From: Desulfatirhabdium butyrativorans
GTDB taxonomy: Bacteria; Desulfobacterota; Desulfobacteria; Desulfobacterales; JAIFKL01
Reading direction: 5' to 3'
Length of the DNA stretch: 9,672 nt
NCBI GenBank assembly: GCA_022736535.1
Contig: DZCT01000179.1
Location: 1 to 9,672 of the forward strand
Part shown: positions 1-6,301 of the stretch, piece after piece
Numbering within the stretch: position 1 is the first letter of the stretch
How the letters are laid out: every line of letters begins with the position of its first letter
The notes under the pieces: model-generated
The model's database searches: none
What the model was told of the DNA's origin: nothing
What the model saw: only the letters and a program-made list of their open reading frames with translations
Translations under genes and position numbers: made by a program

Positions 1-1
1 T

Positions 2-49
2 TGGTCTGCGATGGGCGTGGGAATTTACGGCGGCTATGCCGTTGTCTAG
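2..49 (+). CDS. Possible C-terminal tail of an upstream gene cut by the window edge
   Basis: Frame 2 is open from the left edge to a TAG at 47-49 and reads WSAMGVGIYGGYAVV. The Gly/Val/Ala-rich, hydrophobic composition would suit the end of a membrane protein. Only 15 residues are visible and no start or domain can be seen, so this could equally be a chance open frame. Frame 1 also stays open to a TGA at 55-57, with a less protein-like sequence. No function can be given. Confidence 0.25.
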   Translation, partial: WSAMGVGIYGGYAVV

Positions 50-134
50 TTCGGTGAGACAACAGACCCCCAGGGCGGCGTTTCCGCGTGTGAGTGATTT
101 TATATTCCGTTTTTACAGAATAACCTGCTCATTA

Positions 135-167
135 ACAAACTAAGTTTCTTTAAGAAACTTAGTTTGT
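135..167. repeat. Perfect 33-bp palindrome (16-1-16) upstream of the ABC ATPase gene
   Basis: The left arm ACAAACTAAGTTTCTT (135-150) is the exact reverse complement of 152-167, with one T at 151 between them. As RNA it would be a long AT-rich hairpin with a tight loop. No T-run follows, so it is not a standard intrinsic terminator, though it could protect the 3' end of an upstream transcript. The palindrome at 8203-8235 has the same 16-1-16 geometry but different bases, and both are followed by nearly the same 17-bp tag (here 172-188). This points to a dispersed repeat family. Confidence 0.85.
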
Positions 168-171
168 GAGT

Positions 172-188
172 ATTCGTAGGGACACACG
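172..188 (+). repeat. 17-bp tag ATTCGYAGGGACAMACG, copy 1
   Basis: ATTCGTAGGGACACACG lies 4 nt after the 33-bp palindrome and matches 8239-8255 (ATTCGCAGGGACAAACG) at 15 of 17 bases. The second copy lies 3 nt after its own palindrome. In this copy the AGGGA at 178-182 also sits 11 nt before the ATG at 194 and may serve as a weak ribosome binding site for the ATPase gene. The role of the tag is unknown. Confidence 0.6.
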
Positions 189-193
189 ACATA

Positions 194-1099
194 ATGAACC
201 TGCTTGAAGTCAGAAATTTGGTAAAACATTACCCCGGCGTGGTTGCAGTGGACGACATCAGTTTTTCCATTCGGCCCGGAATATGCTTCGGGCTTCTGGG
301 ACCCAACGGCGCCGGCAAAACCACTGCCATTGAAATCATCGAAGGCATTCTCCCGCGCACATCCGGCGAGATATTGTACAAAGCTCGTCCGAGAAGCGCT
401 TCATTTTATGAGGAAGTCGGCATTCAGCTTCAATCCACTGCGGTTTTCGCTTTTCTGTCTGTCCGTGAAACGCTGGAAGTTTTTCATAAACTCTATCGTC
501 ATCCCATGCCCATGGAAGCACTCATCCGTTTGTGTCATCTTGAAGATATTCTGGAGCGTTACAACGACAAAATCTCAGGCGGACAGAAACAGCGGCTGAT
601 GCTGGCAATGGCGCTGGTGAATGATCCTGAACTCGTTTTTTTGGATGAGCCGACCACCGGACTTGATCCGCAGGCAAGACGCTATCTATGGGATATTGTA
701 GCAAAAATAAAGGCAAAAGGCAAAACGGTGGTGCTGACCACGCATTATATGGATGAAGCCCAGATACTTTGCGATGAAATTGTCATCATTGACATGGGAA
801 AAATCATTGCACAGGGTTCTCCTGCGGATCTGCTTGCAAGCCATTGTTCCGGCGTCACCATCAGTCTTCCCATCGAAAGCTTTCACAAAATGCCGGAAAA
901 GATTTTTGATGAGACAGATACATGCGGAAAATGGAAAAGGCTTGAATCTCAGGGATGCTATGAATTTCAGACATCTGATATAAACAGGTGTCTGGATTTG
1001 CTTATAAAAAACGGAACAGACCTTTCCCTGATGAGTGTGAGGTCTCAGAATCTTGAAGACCTTTTTCTCAAACTCACAGGGCGAAGGCTGAGGGATTGA
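194..1099 (+). CDS. ABC transporter ATP-binding protein (ABC-2 exporter, DrrA/NatA/CcmA-like)
   Basis: This is a cytoplasmic ATPase subunit that should power the permease encoded 4 nt downstream. The 301 residues hold one complete nucleotide-binding domain in residues 1-230. The Walker A motif GPNGAGKT is at 36-43, the Q-loop at about 78-80 (QLQ), and the signature ISGGQKQR at 127-134, with Ile where LSGGQ is usual. Walker B LVFLDE is at 147-152, the D-loop GLD at 156-158, and the switch histidine H184 in TTHYMDEA. The last 75 or so residues form the accessory C-terminal region common in DrrA-type ATPases and end in DLFLKLTGRRLRD. All catalytic positions are present, so it should be active. 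The start at 194 is set by the conserved N-terminus LLEVRNLVKHYPG; AGGGA at 178-182 is only a weak ribosome site. The family exports drugs, lipids, polysaccharides or sodium; the substrate cannot be read from the sequence. Confidence 0.95.
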   Translation: MNLLEVRNLVKHYPGVVAVDDISFSIRPGICFGLLGPNGAGKTTAIEIIEGILPRTSGEILYKARPRSASFYEEVGIQLQSTAVFAFLSVRETLEVFHKLYRHPMPMEALIRLCHLEDILERYNDKISGGQKQRLMLAMALVNDPELVFLDEPTTGLDPQARRYLWDIVAKIKAKGKTVVLTTHYMDEAQILCDEIVIIDMGKIIAQGSPADLLASHCSGVTISLPIESFHKMPEKIFDETDTCGKWKRLESQGCYEFQTSDINRCLDLLIKNGTDLSLMSVRSQNLEDLFLKLTGRRLRD

Positions 1100-1103
1100 A
1101 AAG

Positions 1104-2168
1104 ATGATTGTTCTTTCGCGTTTCAAATTTCGGCGGTTCTGGTCAATTTTTAATTCCCGGAACAAGGAATTTTTTCGGGACAAAGCCACGCTCGGGTGGA
1201 ATTTTGTATTTCCTTTTCTGGTGATTCTGGGCTTTGCGCTTATTTTTCATCGCGGGGTACAGCCGAATTACAAATGCGGCATCATATCGCCGACCGGCGC
1301 AACATCATTGACTGAAGGGCTTCCTGAAAGTGTGAGAAAAATAAGTCTGTTCAAATTCATTGAATTTCAGAGCCGTGATCTGGGTTTTGAAAAGCTGAAA
1401 AATTACAAACTTGACATTCTTACGGAACAGAACTCGCATCCGCTCCGATACTGGATCAACCATGATTCGCCTGACGGGATTGTTGCGGAAAGTCTGCTGA
1501 CCAACGCGCTTTGTGATCCCGGCGCCGTCTCGGACAAAGCGGTTCGGGAAACCGTGAAAACACGACGCATTGATTATATTGACTGGCTGTTTCCGGGTAT
1601 CATCGCCATGAACATGATGTTCAGCAGCCTCTACGGCGTGGCGTATCCCATTGTCCGGTACCGGAAAATGGGCGTTCTGAAACGGCTCAAAGCCACGCCG
1701 CTGACCGCTTTTGAATATCTCGCCGCGCAGGTTTTGTCCAGAATGTTTGTGATTCTGTTCAGCAGCATTGTCGTTTATACCGGATGCGCGCTGATATTCG
1801 ATTTTCAATGCAAAGGCTCATATCTTGATCTGTTCGTGCTGTTCACGCTGGGCGGCGCCAGCATTATCTCTCTGGCGCTGATTATTGTGGCAAGAATCGC
1901 CAGCGAGGAACTGGCTTACGGAATTTTGGAAATCATTTCATGGCCCATGATGTTTCTTTCCGAAGTGTGGTTTTCGATTGAAGGCGCGTCCCCGGGTGTC
2001 CGTATCTTTTCCCAGATTTTCCCTTTAAAGCATGTGACAGAAGGAATGCGCCGCATTATGAATGAAGGCGCAAGCCTCGGCGATCTCAGTTTTGAAATCG
2101 CCGTCCTGTCGCTGATGACGGTCGTTTTCATGCTGATCGGCTCGCTGCTGTTCAAATGGACAAAGTAG
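1104..2168 (+). CDS. ABC-2 type transporter permease
   Basis: This is the membrane subunit of the exporter whose ATPase is encoded just upstream. The gap is 4 nt, and GAGGG inside the end of the ATPase gene serves as ribosome site, so the pair is translationally linked. The 354 residues predict six membrane helices at about 30-49, 161-184, 210-231, 241-264, 271-291 and 331-350. A non-membrane segment of about 110 residues between helices 1 and 2 is the usual extracytoplasmic domain of full-length ABC-2 permeases. The family signature is clear: YRKMGVLKRLKATPL at 186-200 after helix 2, and FPLKHVTEGMRRI at 306-318 before the last helix. The length fits a permease working as a homodimer with two ATPase copies. 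The substrate is unknown. Nothing looks truncated. Confidence 0.93.
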   Translation: MIVLSRFKFRRFWSIFNSRNKEFFRDKATLGWNFVFPFLVILGFALIFHRGVQPNYKCGIISPTGATSLTEGLPESVRKISLFKFIEFQSRDLGFEKLKNYKLDILTEQNSHPLRYWINHDSPDGIVAESLLTNALCDPGAVSDKAVRETVKTRRIDYIDWLFPGIIAMNMMFSSLYGVAYPIVRYRKMGVLKRLKATPLTAFEYLAAQVLSRMFVILFSSIVVYTGCALIFDFQCKGSYLDLFVLFTLGGASIISLALIIVARIASEELAYGILEIISWPMMFLSEVWFSIEGASPGVRIFSQIFPLKHVTEGMRRIMNEGASLGDLSFEIAVLSLMTVVFMLIGSLLFKWTK

Positions 2169-2182
2169 GTTGTTAAAAAAAA

Positions 2183-2426
2183 GGTCAGCGGTTCGGGGTG
2201 AGGGGTTCGGGGGGAGGATTTCCCTCTGACCTCGAACCTCTGACCTCGAACCCCGAAAGGTCAGCGGTTCGGGGTTCGGGGTTCGGGGAAAAGATTTCCC
2301 TCGAACCTCTGACCTCTGACCTCGAACCCCGAAAGGTCAGCGGTTCGGGGTGAGGGGTTCGGGGAGGATTTCCCTCAAACCTCGAACCTCAAACCTCTGA
2401 CCTCAAACCTCTGACCTCGAACCCCG
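2183..2426. repeat. Heptad hairpin element A: three mirrored heptanucleotide units on a 76-nt period
   Basis: Three units begin with GGTCAGCGGTTCGGGG at 2183, 2259 and 2335, so both spacings are exactly 76 nt. Each unit has G-rich heptads (TTCGGGG, TGAGGGG), a conserved middle GATTTCCCTC, then C-rich heptads (CCTCTGA, CCTCGAA, CCTCAAA) and a closing CCCCG. Units 1 and 2 are 73 nt plus AAA. Unit 3 is 92 nt, explained exactly by three extra 7-nt heptads and loss of two G. In unit 1, bases 2192-2212 pair with 2230-2250: 17 Watson-Crick pairs, three G-U pairs and one mismatch. The array starts 14 nt after the permease stop codon. A 7-nt period argues against coding use. Confidence 0.9.
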
Positions 2427-2436
2427 CCCTTTTTTT
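2335..2436 (+). terminator. Possible terminator of the ABC operon: last heptad hairpin plus T-run
   Basis: The third heptad hairpin is followed by CCC and seven T residues at 2430-2436. A strong GC-rich stem just before a U-run is the form of an intrinsic terminator, and the position between the ABC pair and a separate sigma-54 promoter suits an operon end. The stem base is imperfect and lies about 3 nt from the T-run, so strength is uncertain. Confidence 0.45.
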
Positions 2437-2555
2437 ACACTCTGTAAAAAACACCGACACACTTCCCTCATTGTTTATCCATATAAAAAAAATCATATTT
2501 CGGTAAAACGCATTTATTCAGACAGTTATTAAAAAAAATTCTTCTCCTGTTTTTT

Positions 2556-2570
2556 TGGCACGAAGATTGC
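2556..2570 (+). promoter_or_regulatory. Sigma-54 (RpoN) promoter upstream of the sensor kinase operon
   Basis: TGGCACGAAGATTGC matches the -24/-12 consensus TGGCACG-N4-TTGC at every defined base. The GG at 2557-2558 and GC at 2569-2570 have the required 10 nt between them. A run of T precedes it, as is common. Transcription would begin near 2582, giving a leader of about 115 nt before the kinase ATG. Sigma-54 promoters need an AAA+ enhancer-binding activator, usually bound 80-150 nt upstream. The AT-rich stretch 2437-2555 is where such sites would lie, but I recognise no palindromic operator there. Confidence 0.85.
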
Positions 2571-2696
2571 CATAGATATTCAGGTAAGGATGAAAATGTA
2601 TTTTGTTTTTAACTTGGAAACGCGGAAGCGATTTAAGTCTGTTTTAAGCTTCGGCGCTTTACGCAAAATCTGAAAATCTGCGGAGAAATTAGGCTT

Positions 2697-4397
2697 ATGG
2701 AAAAAAACAATCATTATGCTTCAATGAAAAAACTGATTCTTGCCAGTATGATTCTGCTGCCCCTGATCCCTTTTACGCTGACCTTGATGATCGGCTATTC
2801 TCATTTCACCTCCTCCATTGAAAGCACGACCGTTGACAGTATGAAACGGATTATCGGGGATCACCGGCACATGATCGAATCTTTCTTAGAGGAACGCAAG
2901 GCAAATCTCGAATTTGTCCTCCACTCCTACACATTTGAGGAACTCAGCCAGCCGGAAAACCTTCATGACATATTTATCCGTCTTCAGAAAGAATCCAACG
3001 CGTTTGTGGATATAGGCGTCTTTAATGAAGAAGGCGTTCATGTGGCTTATGAAGGTCCCTACAAACTGACCGGAAAAATTTATAAGGAAACGGACTGGTT
3101 CATCGAAGTGATGAAAAAAGATCACTACGTCAGCAATATTTATCTCGGTTTCAGACAAATCCCTCATTTTATTATAGCGGTTGTCAGAGAGGCGGAAGGC
3201 AGAAAATGGGTGATTCGCGCCACGATTGACAGCTATCTCTTTAATACAATGGTGAAAAAAGTTCTCATCGGCAAAACCGGCGAAGCTTATCTTCTCAATA
3301 CAGAAGGCATCTTTCAGACCGACCGGCGCTCCGGCGGAAATTTCTTAGATACAGACCCGGATTACAAAAAATATCCGGCATTTTCTCTGTCTCCCGAAGC
3401 GGCGGACATAGAGACTTTTATCATTTCTGACATAAAGGGAGATAAATATCTCTACGCCACGACCTGGCTGAAAAACAAAAAATGGCTTTTAGTGGTCAGA
3501 CAGGAAAAAGCCGATGCCTTTCATGAACTCAGAATCGCCAGTTATCTTATTATCATCATCTGTCTTATCGGCGGCGGCGTCATCGTTGCAACGGCTTTTT
3601 ATCTTACCGAAAAAATTGTGAGCCGCATCAGTCAGACCGATACGGAAAAGGGGCAGTTGCAGGAACAGCTAATCCGGGCGCACCGTCTGGCGGAACTCGG
3701 CGAAATGGCGGCAGGCTTTGCTCATGAAATCAACAATCCGCTTCAGATTATCAAAAGCGAACAGTCTCTTATTGAAATGAATCTGACGGAGATGAAAGAG
3801 AAAGCTGTCTTGCCGCCCTCAGAGTCAACAGAAGAAATCGCGGATTCCATGAAACAGATCAAACTTCAGATTGACCGGTGTTCGGCAATCACGCAGGCAA
3901 TTCTCAAGTTCGGCAGGCAGAGCAAGCCGGTCATTCAGGATGTGGACCTTCGGAATTTTATCCCTGAAGTTCTGAATATGGTTGCCAAAAAAGCCAGCGT
4001 TCACGGCATAGATGTGGAACAGAAGATTGCTCAGAATACGCCGCAGATTCACGGGGACCCCGGACAACTGCAACAGGTTCTGCTGAATCTTTATAACAAC
4101 GCCATTGATGCGGTGGTGGAAAGACACGGTTCTCAGGGCGGCAAACTGATGATCAAAACCGGACGCACGGATAACGGCAAAGTGGGAATTGCCGTTACAG
4201 ACAACGGCGCGGGCATCAGTGCTGAAAATCAGAAAAAGATTTTCTCTCCCTTTTTTACGACCAAACCGGTGGGCAAAGGAACAGGTCTGGGCTTGTCGGT
4301 CTGCTACGGCATTATAGACAGCATGGGCGGAACGATGACCGTCAGCAGCGAAAAAGGCGTGGGAACGACGTTTACGATTTACCTGCCGATAGCATAA
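2697..4397 (+). CDS. Cache-domain sensor histidine kinase (NtrB/ZraS-like)
   Basis: This is a membrane sensor that should autophosphorylate on a histidine and pass phosphate to one or both receivers encoded next. Of 566 residues, 12-32 form helix 1 and about 33-280 a periplasmic region resembling a double Cache (dCACHE_1) ligand sensor; WFIEVMKKDHYVSNIYLGFR and IPHFIIAVVREAEGRKWVIR are typical. Helix 2 is at about 281-303. No clear HAMP follows, only a short linker that may coil (SQTDTEKGQLQEQL). The H-box AAGFAHEINNPLQII carries H343. The ATPase domain shows N-box NLYNNAIDAV (464-473), DNGAGI (502-507) and GKGTGLGL (526-533), so it looks active. GGAG at 2682-2685 lies 11 nt before the chosen ATG. 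A later ATG (residue 10) would also keep helix 1 but has no good ribosome site. Related Cache sensors often bind small carboxylates; the ligand here is unknown. Confidence 0.93.
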   Translation: MEKNNHYASMKKLILASMILLPLIPFTLTLMIGYSHFTSSIESTTVDSMKRIIGDHRHMIESFLEERKANLEFVLHSYTFEELSQPENLHDIFIRLQKESNAFVDIGVFNEEGVHVAYEGPYKLTGKIYKETDWFIEVMKKDHYVSNIYLGFRQIPHFIIAVVREAEGRKWVIRATIDSYLFNTMVKKVLIGKTGEAYLLNTEGIFQTDRRSGGNFLDTDPDYKKYPAFSLSPEAADIETFIISDIKGDKYLYATTWLKNKKWLLVVRQEKADAFHELRIASYLIIIICLIGGGVIVATAFYLTEKIVSRISQTDTEKGQLQEQLIRAHRLAELGEMAAGFAHEINNPLQIIKSEQSLIEMNLTEMKEKAVLPPSESTEEIADSMKQIKLQIDRCSAITQAILKFGRQSKPVIQDVDLRNFIPEVLNMVAKKASVHGIDVEQKIAQNTPQIHGDPGQLQQVLLNLYNNAIDAVVERHGSQGGKLMIKTGRTDNGKVGIAVTDNGAGISAENQKKIFSPFFTTKPVGKGTGLGLSVCYGIIDSMGGTMTVSSEKGVGTTFTIYLPIA

Positions 4398-4402
4398 ATA
4401 AA

Positions 4403-4483
4403 TGAATACCGGGTACGGGGTTCGGGGTACGGGCCCGAGCTGAAAACAGACCCTCTGACCCCGAACCTCGTACCCCGTATTCA
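4403..4483. repeat. Heptad hairpin element B between kinase and first response regulator
   Basis: Bases 4403-4428 pair with 4458-4483 over 26 positions: 24 Watson-Crick, one G-U and one C-C mismatch, leaving a loop of about 29 nt. The left arm contains heptads GTACGGG, GTTCGGG, GTACGGG; the right contains CCTCTGA, CCCCGAA, CCTCGTA, CCCCGTA. It begins 5 nt after the kinase stop codon and ends 10 nt before the AAAGGAGG ribosome site of the next gene. No T-run follows, so it is more likely an mRNA processing, stabilising or attenuating structure, or just a mobile repeat, than a terminator. Confidence 0.88.
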
Positions 4484-4506
4484 CTTCTCAATTAAAGGAG
4501 GTTTTT

Positions 4507-4968
4507 ATGGAAAAAATGAAAATGATGTTGGTTGATGATGAGGAAAGATATCTTTCCACTACGCAGAAGCTGCTTTCAAAAAAAGGCTATGACGCTCTGA
4601 CAGCAGGCAGCGGTACCGAAGCGTTGGAAAAACTGAAAACTCAGAATATCCATGTGGTGATTCTGGATGTCAAAATGCCCGGCATGGACGGCATTGAGAC
4701 CTTGCGGGAAATTAAGAAACATTTTCCGCTGGTGGAAGTCATCATGCTCACCGGACATGCAACCGTGGAATCGGCTGTGGACGGTCTGAAAGCCGGCGCA
4801 ACCGATTATCTGATGAAGCCCGCGGATATTGATGACATCGTGAACAAGGCGGAAGAGGCTTTTGCCAAACGTCAGAGGCTTGAAGAAAAAATTCGCATGG
4901 CGCAGAGCCGCACCTATATGAAATCTCCGAGAGAAATTCTTAAAGAGAGCGGCGGAAGCGAAGCGTAG
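4507..4968 (+). CDS. Stand-alone receiver (CheY-like) response regulator
   Basis: This is a single-domain phosphoreceiver of 153 residues, probably phosphorylated by the kinase encoded 109 nt upstream. The acidic pair D10-D11 (VDDEE), acceptor D54 (VILDVKMPG), T82 (IMLTGH) and K104 (YLMKP) are all present, so the REC domain (about 5-118) should be functional. The last 35 residues are charged, partly helical and end in KESGGSEA; there is no HTH, AAA+ or enzymatic output domain. It could act as a phosphate sink, a relay to the next regulator, or by direct protein contact. The start has a strong AAAGGAGG (4494-4501) 5 nt upstream. The REC domain is closely similar to that of the next gene (shared VVILD.KMPGMDG, VIMLTGH and DYL.KP), which suggests tandem duplication. 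Confidence 0.92.
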   Translation: MEKMKMMLVDDEERYLSTTQKLLSKKGYDALTAGSGTEALEKLKTQNIHVVILDVKMPGMDGIETLREIKKHFPLVEVIMLTGHATVESAVDGLKAGATDYLMKPADIDDIVNKAEEAFAKRQRLEEKIRMAQSRTYMKSPREILKESGGSEA

Positions 4969-4972
4969 TCGC

Positions 4973-5051
4973 TTACAGGGTTCAGGTTACAGGGTTCAGG
5001 TTACAGGTGACCTGCAACTTGCCACCTGCTACCTGCAACTTGCAACTTGCC
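4973..5051. repeat. Heptad array C between the two response regulators
   Basis: Five left heptads (TTACAGG and GTTCAGG alternating, 4973-5007) are followed by TGA and six right heptads, the last short by one base (CCTGCAA, CTTGCCA, CCTGCTA, CCTGCAA, CTTGCAA, CTTGCC; 5011-5051). The plan matches elements A and B: purine/G-rich heptads, turn, C-rich heptads. The sequence is different and complementarity is weaker, with CAGG/CCTG cores pairing and A-C or shifted positions between. It starts 4 nt after the upstream stop and ends 7 nt before the next ribosome site. Confidence 0.85.
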
Positions 5052-5058
5052 TAAAAAC

Positions 5059-5064
5059 AGGAGG
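5059..5064 (+). promoter_or_regulatory. Ribosome binding site AGGAGG that decides the start of the REC-CBS gene
   Basis: AGGAGG ends one base before the ATG at 5066, too close to serve it, but lies 10 nt before the in-frame ATG at 5075. The downstream start gives MTKKIKVLMVDDEE, the usual distance from start to the first receiver strand. The protein is therefore more likely 306 than 309 residues. Confidence 0.75.
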
Positions 5065-5074
5065 TATGAAGGAT

Positions 5075-5995
5075 ATGACAAAAAAGATAAAAGTTTTGAT
5101 GGTGGATGATGAGGAACAGTTCCGAAAGACTACAGCCAAGATATTGGACAAAAAAGGCTATGAAACGACCATGGCCGGCAGCGGCGAGGAAGCAGTCGAA
5201 CTTCTGAAAAAACAGGCGCAGGATGTGGTCATTCTCGATATTAAAATGCCGGGAATGGACGGACATGAAGCCCTTTCCGAAATCAGAAAAATCCGTCCCG
5301 ATGCTCAGGTCATCATGCTGACCGGTCACGGCGGAGAAGCTTCTGCCAAAGAATCGCTGAAGCGGGGCGCTTTTGATTACCTGAACAAGCCCTGTGACAT
5401 TGATCTGATGGCGGCAAAGATCAACAGTGCTTATGCGGCAGTCGTCCATGAAGGCGATCCGAGAGCGGAAAAACGCGCCCGCGACATCATGATCCATGTG
5501 GATGACTACACCACCCTGACGGAAGACAAAACCGTTAAGGAAGCGATTGAACAGTTGATGAAATCCTTTGAAGGACTGGCAGCCAGCAATCGGATCATGG
5601 AAACCGGACACCGTTCTATTCTTGTTTTTGACAAGAAAAACAAGGAACTGGTGGGCATTCTGAGCATTCAGGACCTGATGCGGGGGGTAAGACCGGCTTA
5701 TCTTTATGCCGCCAAACCTTCCACTGCCGACAGTATGCAGTATTCCACCATGTTCTGGTCCGGTCTTTTCACCATCCAGATGAAAACGCTTGCCAACAAA
5801 AAAATCGGGGAAGTGATGTCCGAATCGCCGCCCACTGTGAACGAAAGCACCAACCTGATGGAACTGGCAGATATGATGTACACCCAGGGCATCCGCCGGG
5901 CTGTGGTCATGGACAGCGACAAAAATGTTCTCGGCGTGGTCAGAGAGCAGGAACTTTTCTTTGAGATGGCGGATATTGTGACAAAAGCAAAATAA
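5075..5995 (+). CDS. Response regulator with receiver and paired CBS domains
   Basis: The N-terminal receiver (about 5-120, numbering from ATG 5075) has D11-D12, phospho-acceptor D55 (VVILDIKMPG), T83 (IMLTGH) and K105 (YLNKP), so it should accept phosphate. After a linker come two CBS motifs: one from about 132 (ARDIMIHVDD...) to 202 (LVGILSIQDLM), one from about 241 (IGEVMSESPPTV) to 300 (VLGVVREQELF). CBS pairs commonly bind adenine nucleotides and gate transporters, channels or enzymes. No DNA-binding domain exists, so output is likely by protein contact or nucleotide sensing. An insert of about 40 residues between the CBS motifs (AYLYAAKPSTADSMQYSTMF) is longer than usual. It lies between a receiver paralogue and a small membrane protein plus transporter, which are its likely partners; that link is inference. 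Confidence 0.9.
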   Translation: MTKKIKVLMVDDEEQFRKTTAKILDKKGYETTMAGSGEEAVELLKKQAQDVVILDIKMPGMDGHEALSEIRKIRPDAQVIMLTGHGGEASAKESLKRGAFDYLNKPCDIDLMAAKINSAYAAVVHEGDPRAEKRARDIMIHVDDYTTLTEDKTVKEAIEQLMKSFEGLAASNRIMETGHRSILVFDKKNKELVGILSIQDLMRGVRPAYLYAAKPSTADSMQYSTMFWSGLFTIQMKTLANKKIGEVMSESPPTVNESTNLMELADMMYTQGIRRAVVMDSDKNVLGVVREQELFFEMADIVTKAK

Positions 5996-6011
5996 AGCTT
6001 TCAGCTTTTTT
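5994..6011 (+). terminator. Weak stem-loop with T-run after the REC-CBS gene
   Basis: AAAGCT (5994-5999), loop TTC, AGCTTT (6003-6008) form a 6-bp AT-rich stem beginning in the stop codon, followed by further T residues to 6011. It is short and weak. It may cause partial termination and so lower expression of the downstream membrane genes, or it may be chance. Confidence 0.3.
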
Positions 6012-6067
6012 CAAACTGACCGCCTGACCGAAATTTGCAAAGAGATAATTTGCAGGGAGACAGAACT

Positions 6068-6232
6068 ATGTATGACAGACAACTTGATGAACGGACAACC
6101 GAATCATCCAAGCTTCTGAGCTATAAAGACGGAAGATTCTATTTTTCCAAAAAAACAGAACGGAATTTTTTCTTTGCGCTGACAGTTGCGATACCGCTCA
6201 TTTATATTCTTTCAGAAATCGGCTGGCTGTGA
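6068..6232 (+). CDS. Small single-pass membrane protein upstream of the transporter
   Basis: I do not recognise a named family. The start at 6068 gives 54 residues, with GGGAG at 6055-6059 placed 8 nt upstream; an earlier in-frame ATG at 6035 has no ribosome site. Residues 1-33 are charged and polar (MYDRQLDERTTESSKLLSYK, then DGRFYFSKKTERN). Residues 34-54 form one hydrophobic helix ending IYILSEIGWL at the C-terminus. The lysine/arginine cluster before the helix suggests a cytoplasmic N-terminus with the tail end in or across the membrane. It lies 72 nt after the REC-CBS gene and 111 nt before the DASS transporter, so an accessory subunit or a tether for the receiver protein is plausible, by analogy with other small proteins encoded beside symporters. 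That role is inference. Confidence 0.75.
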   Translation: MYDRQLDERTTESSKLLSYKDGRFYFSKKTERNFFFALTVAIPLIYILSEIGWL

Positions 6233-6301
6233 TTTCATTTTTAAGTTTGGATGTCAGGAGGCAGGATAAGAGAAAAAAGTGAAACGCTTTTAATTTTTTA
6301 T

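Noticed and set aside
101..106. TATATT as a -10 box for the ABC operon
   Set aside because: No acceptable -35 hexamer lies 16-18 nt upstream, and no promoter can be supported for the ABC genes within the window.
686..1189. Open frame of 167 codons on the minus strand opposite the ABC ATPase gene
   Set aside because: It is antisense to a strongly supported ATPase gene, shows no recognisable motifs, and has the odd Cys/His/Phe-rich composition of a shadow frame.
2183..2426. Three regularly spaced repeats that might be taken for a CRISPR array
   Set aside because: The units are themselves near-identical through their whole 76 nt, with no unique spacers, and each is a single hairpin of heptads. 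No cas genes are present.
2590..2673. 27-codon frame in the kinase leader (MKMYFVFNLETRKRFK...) as a leader peptide
   Set aside because: It would begin about 8 nt after the predicted transcription start, with no room for a ribosome site, and shows no run of regulatory codons.
3825..4484. Open frame of 219 codons on the minus strand opposite the kinase gene
   Set aside because: It lies over the conserved ATPase domain of the kinase, its start falls in the heptad hairpin, and it shows no domain signature.
6035..6067. Longer start for the small membrane protein
   Set aside because: The ATG at 6035 has no ribosome site, while the ATG at 6068 has GGGAG at 8 nt and gives a more natural N-terminus.
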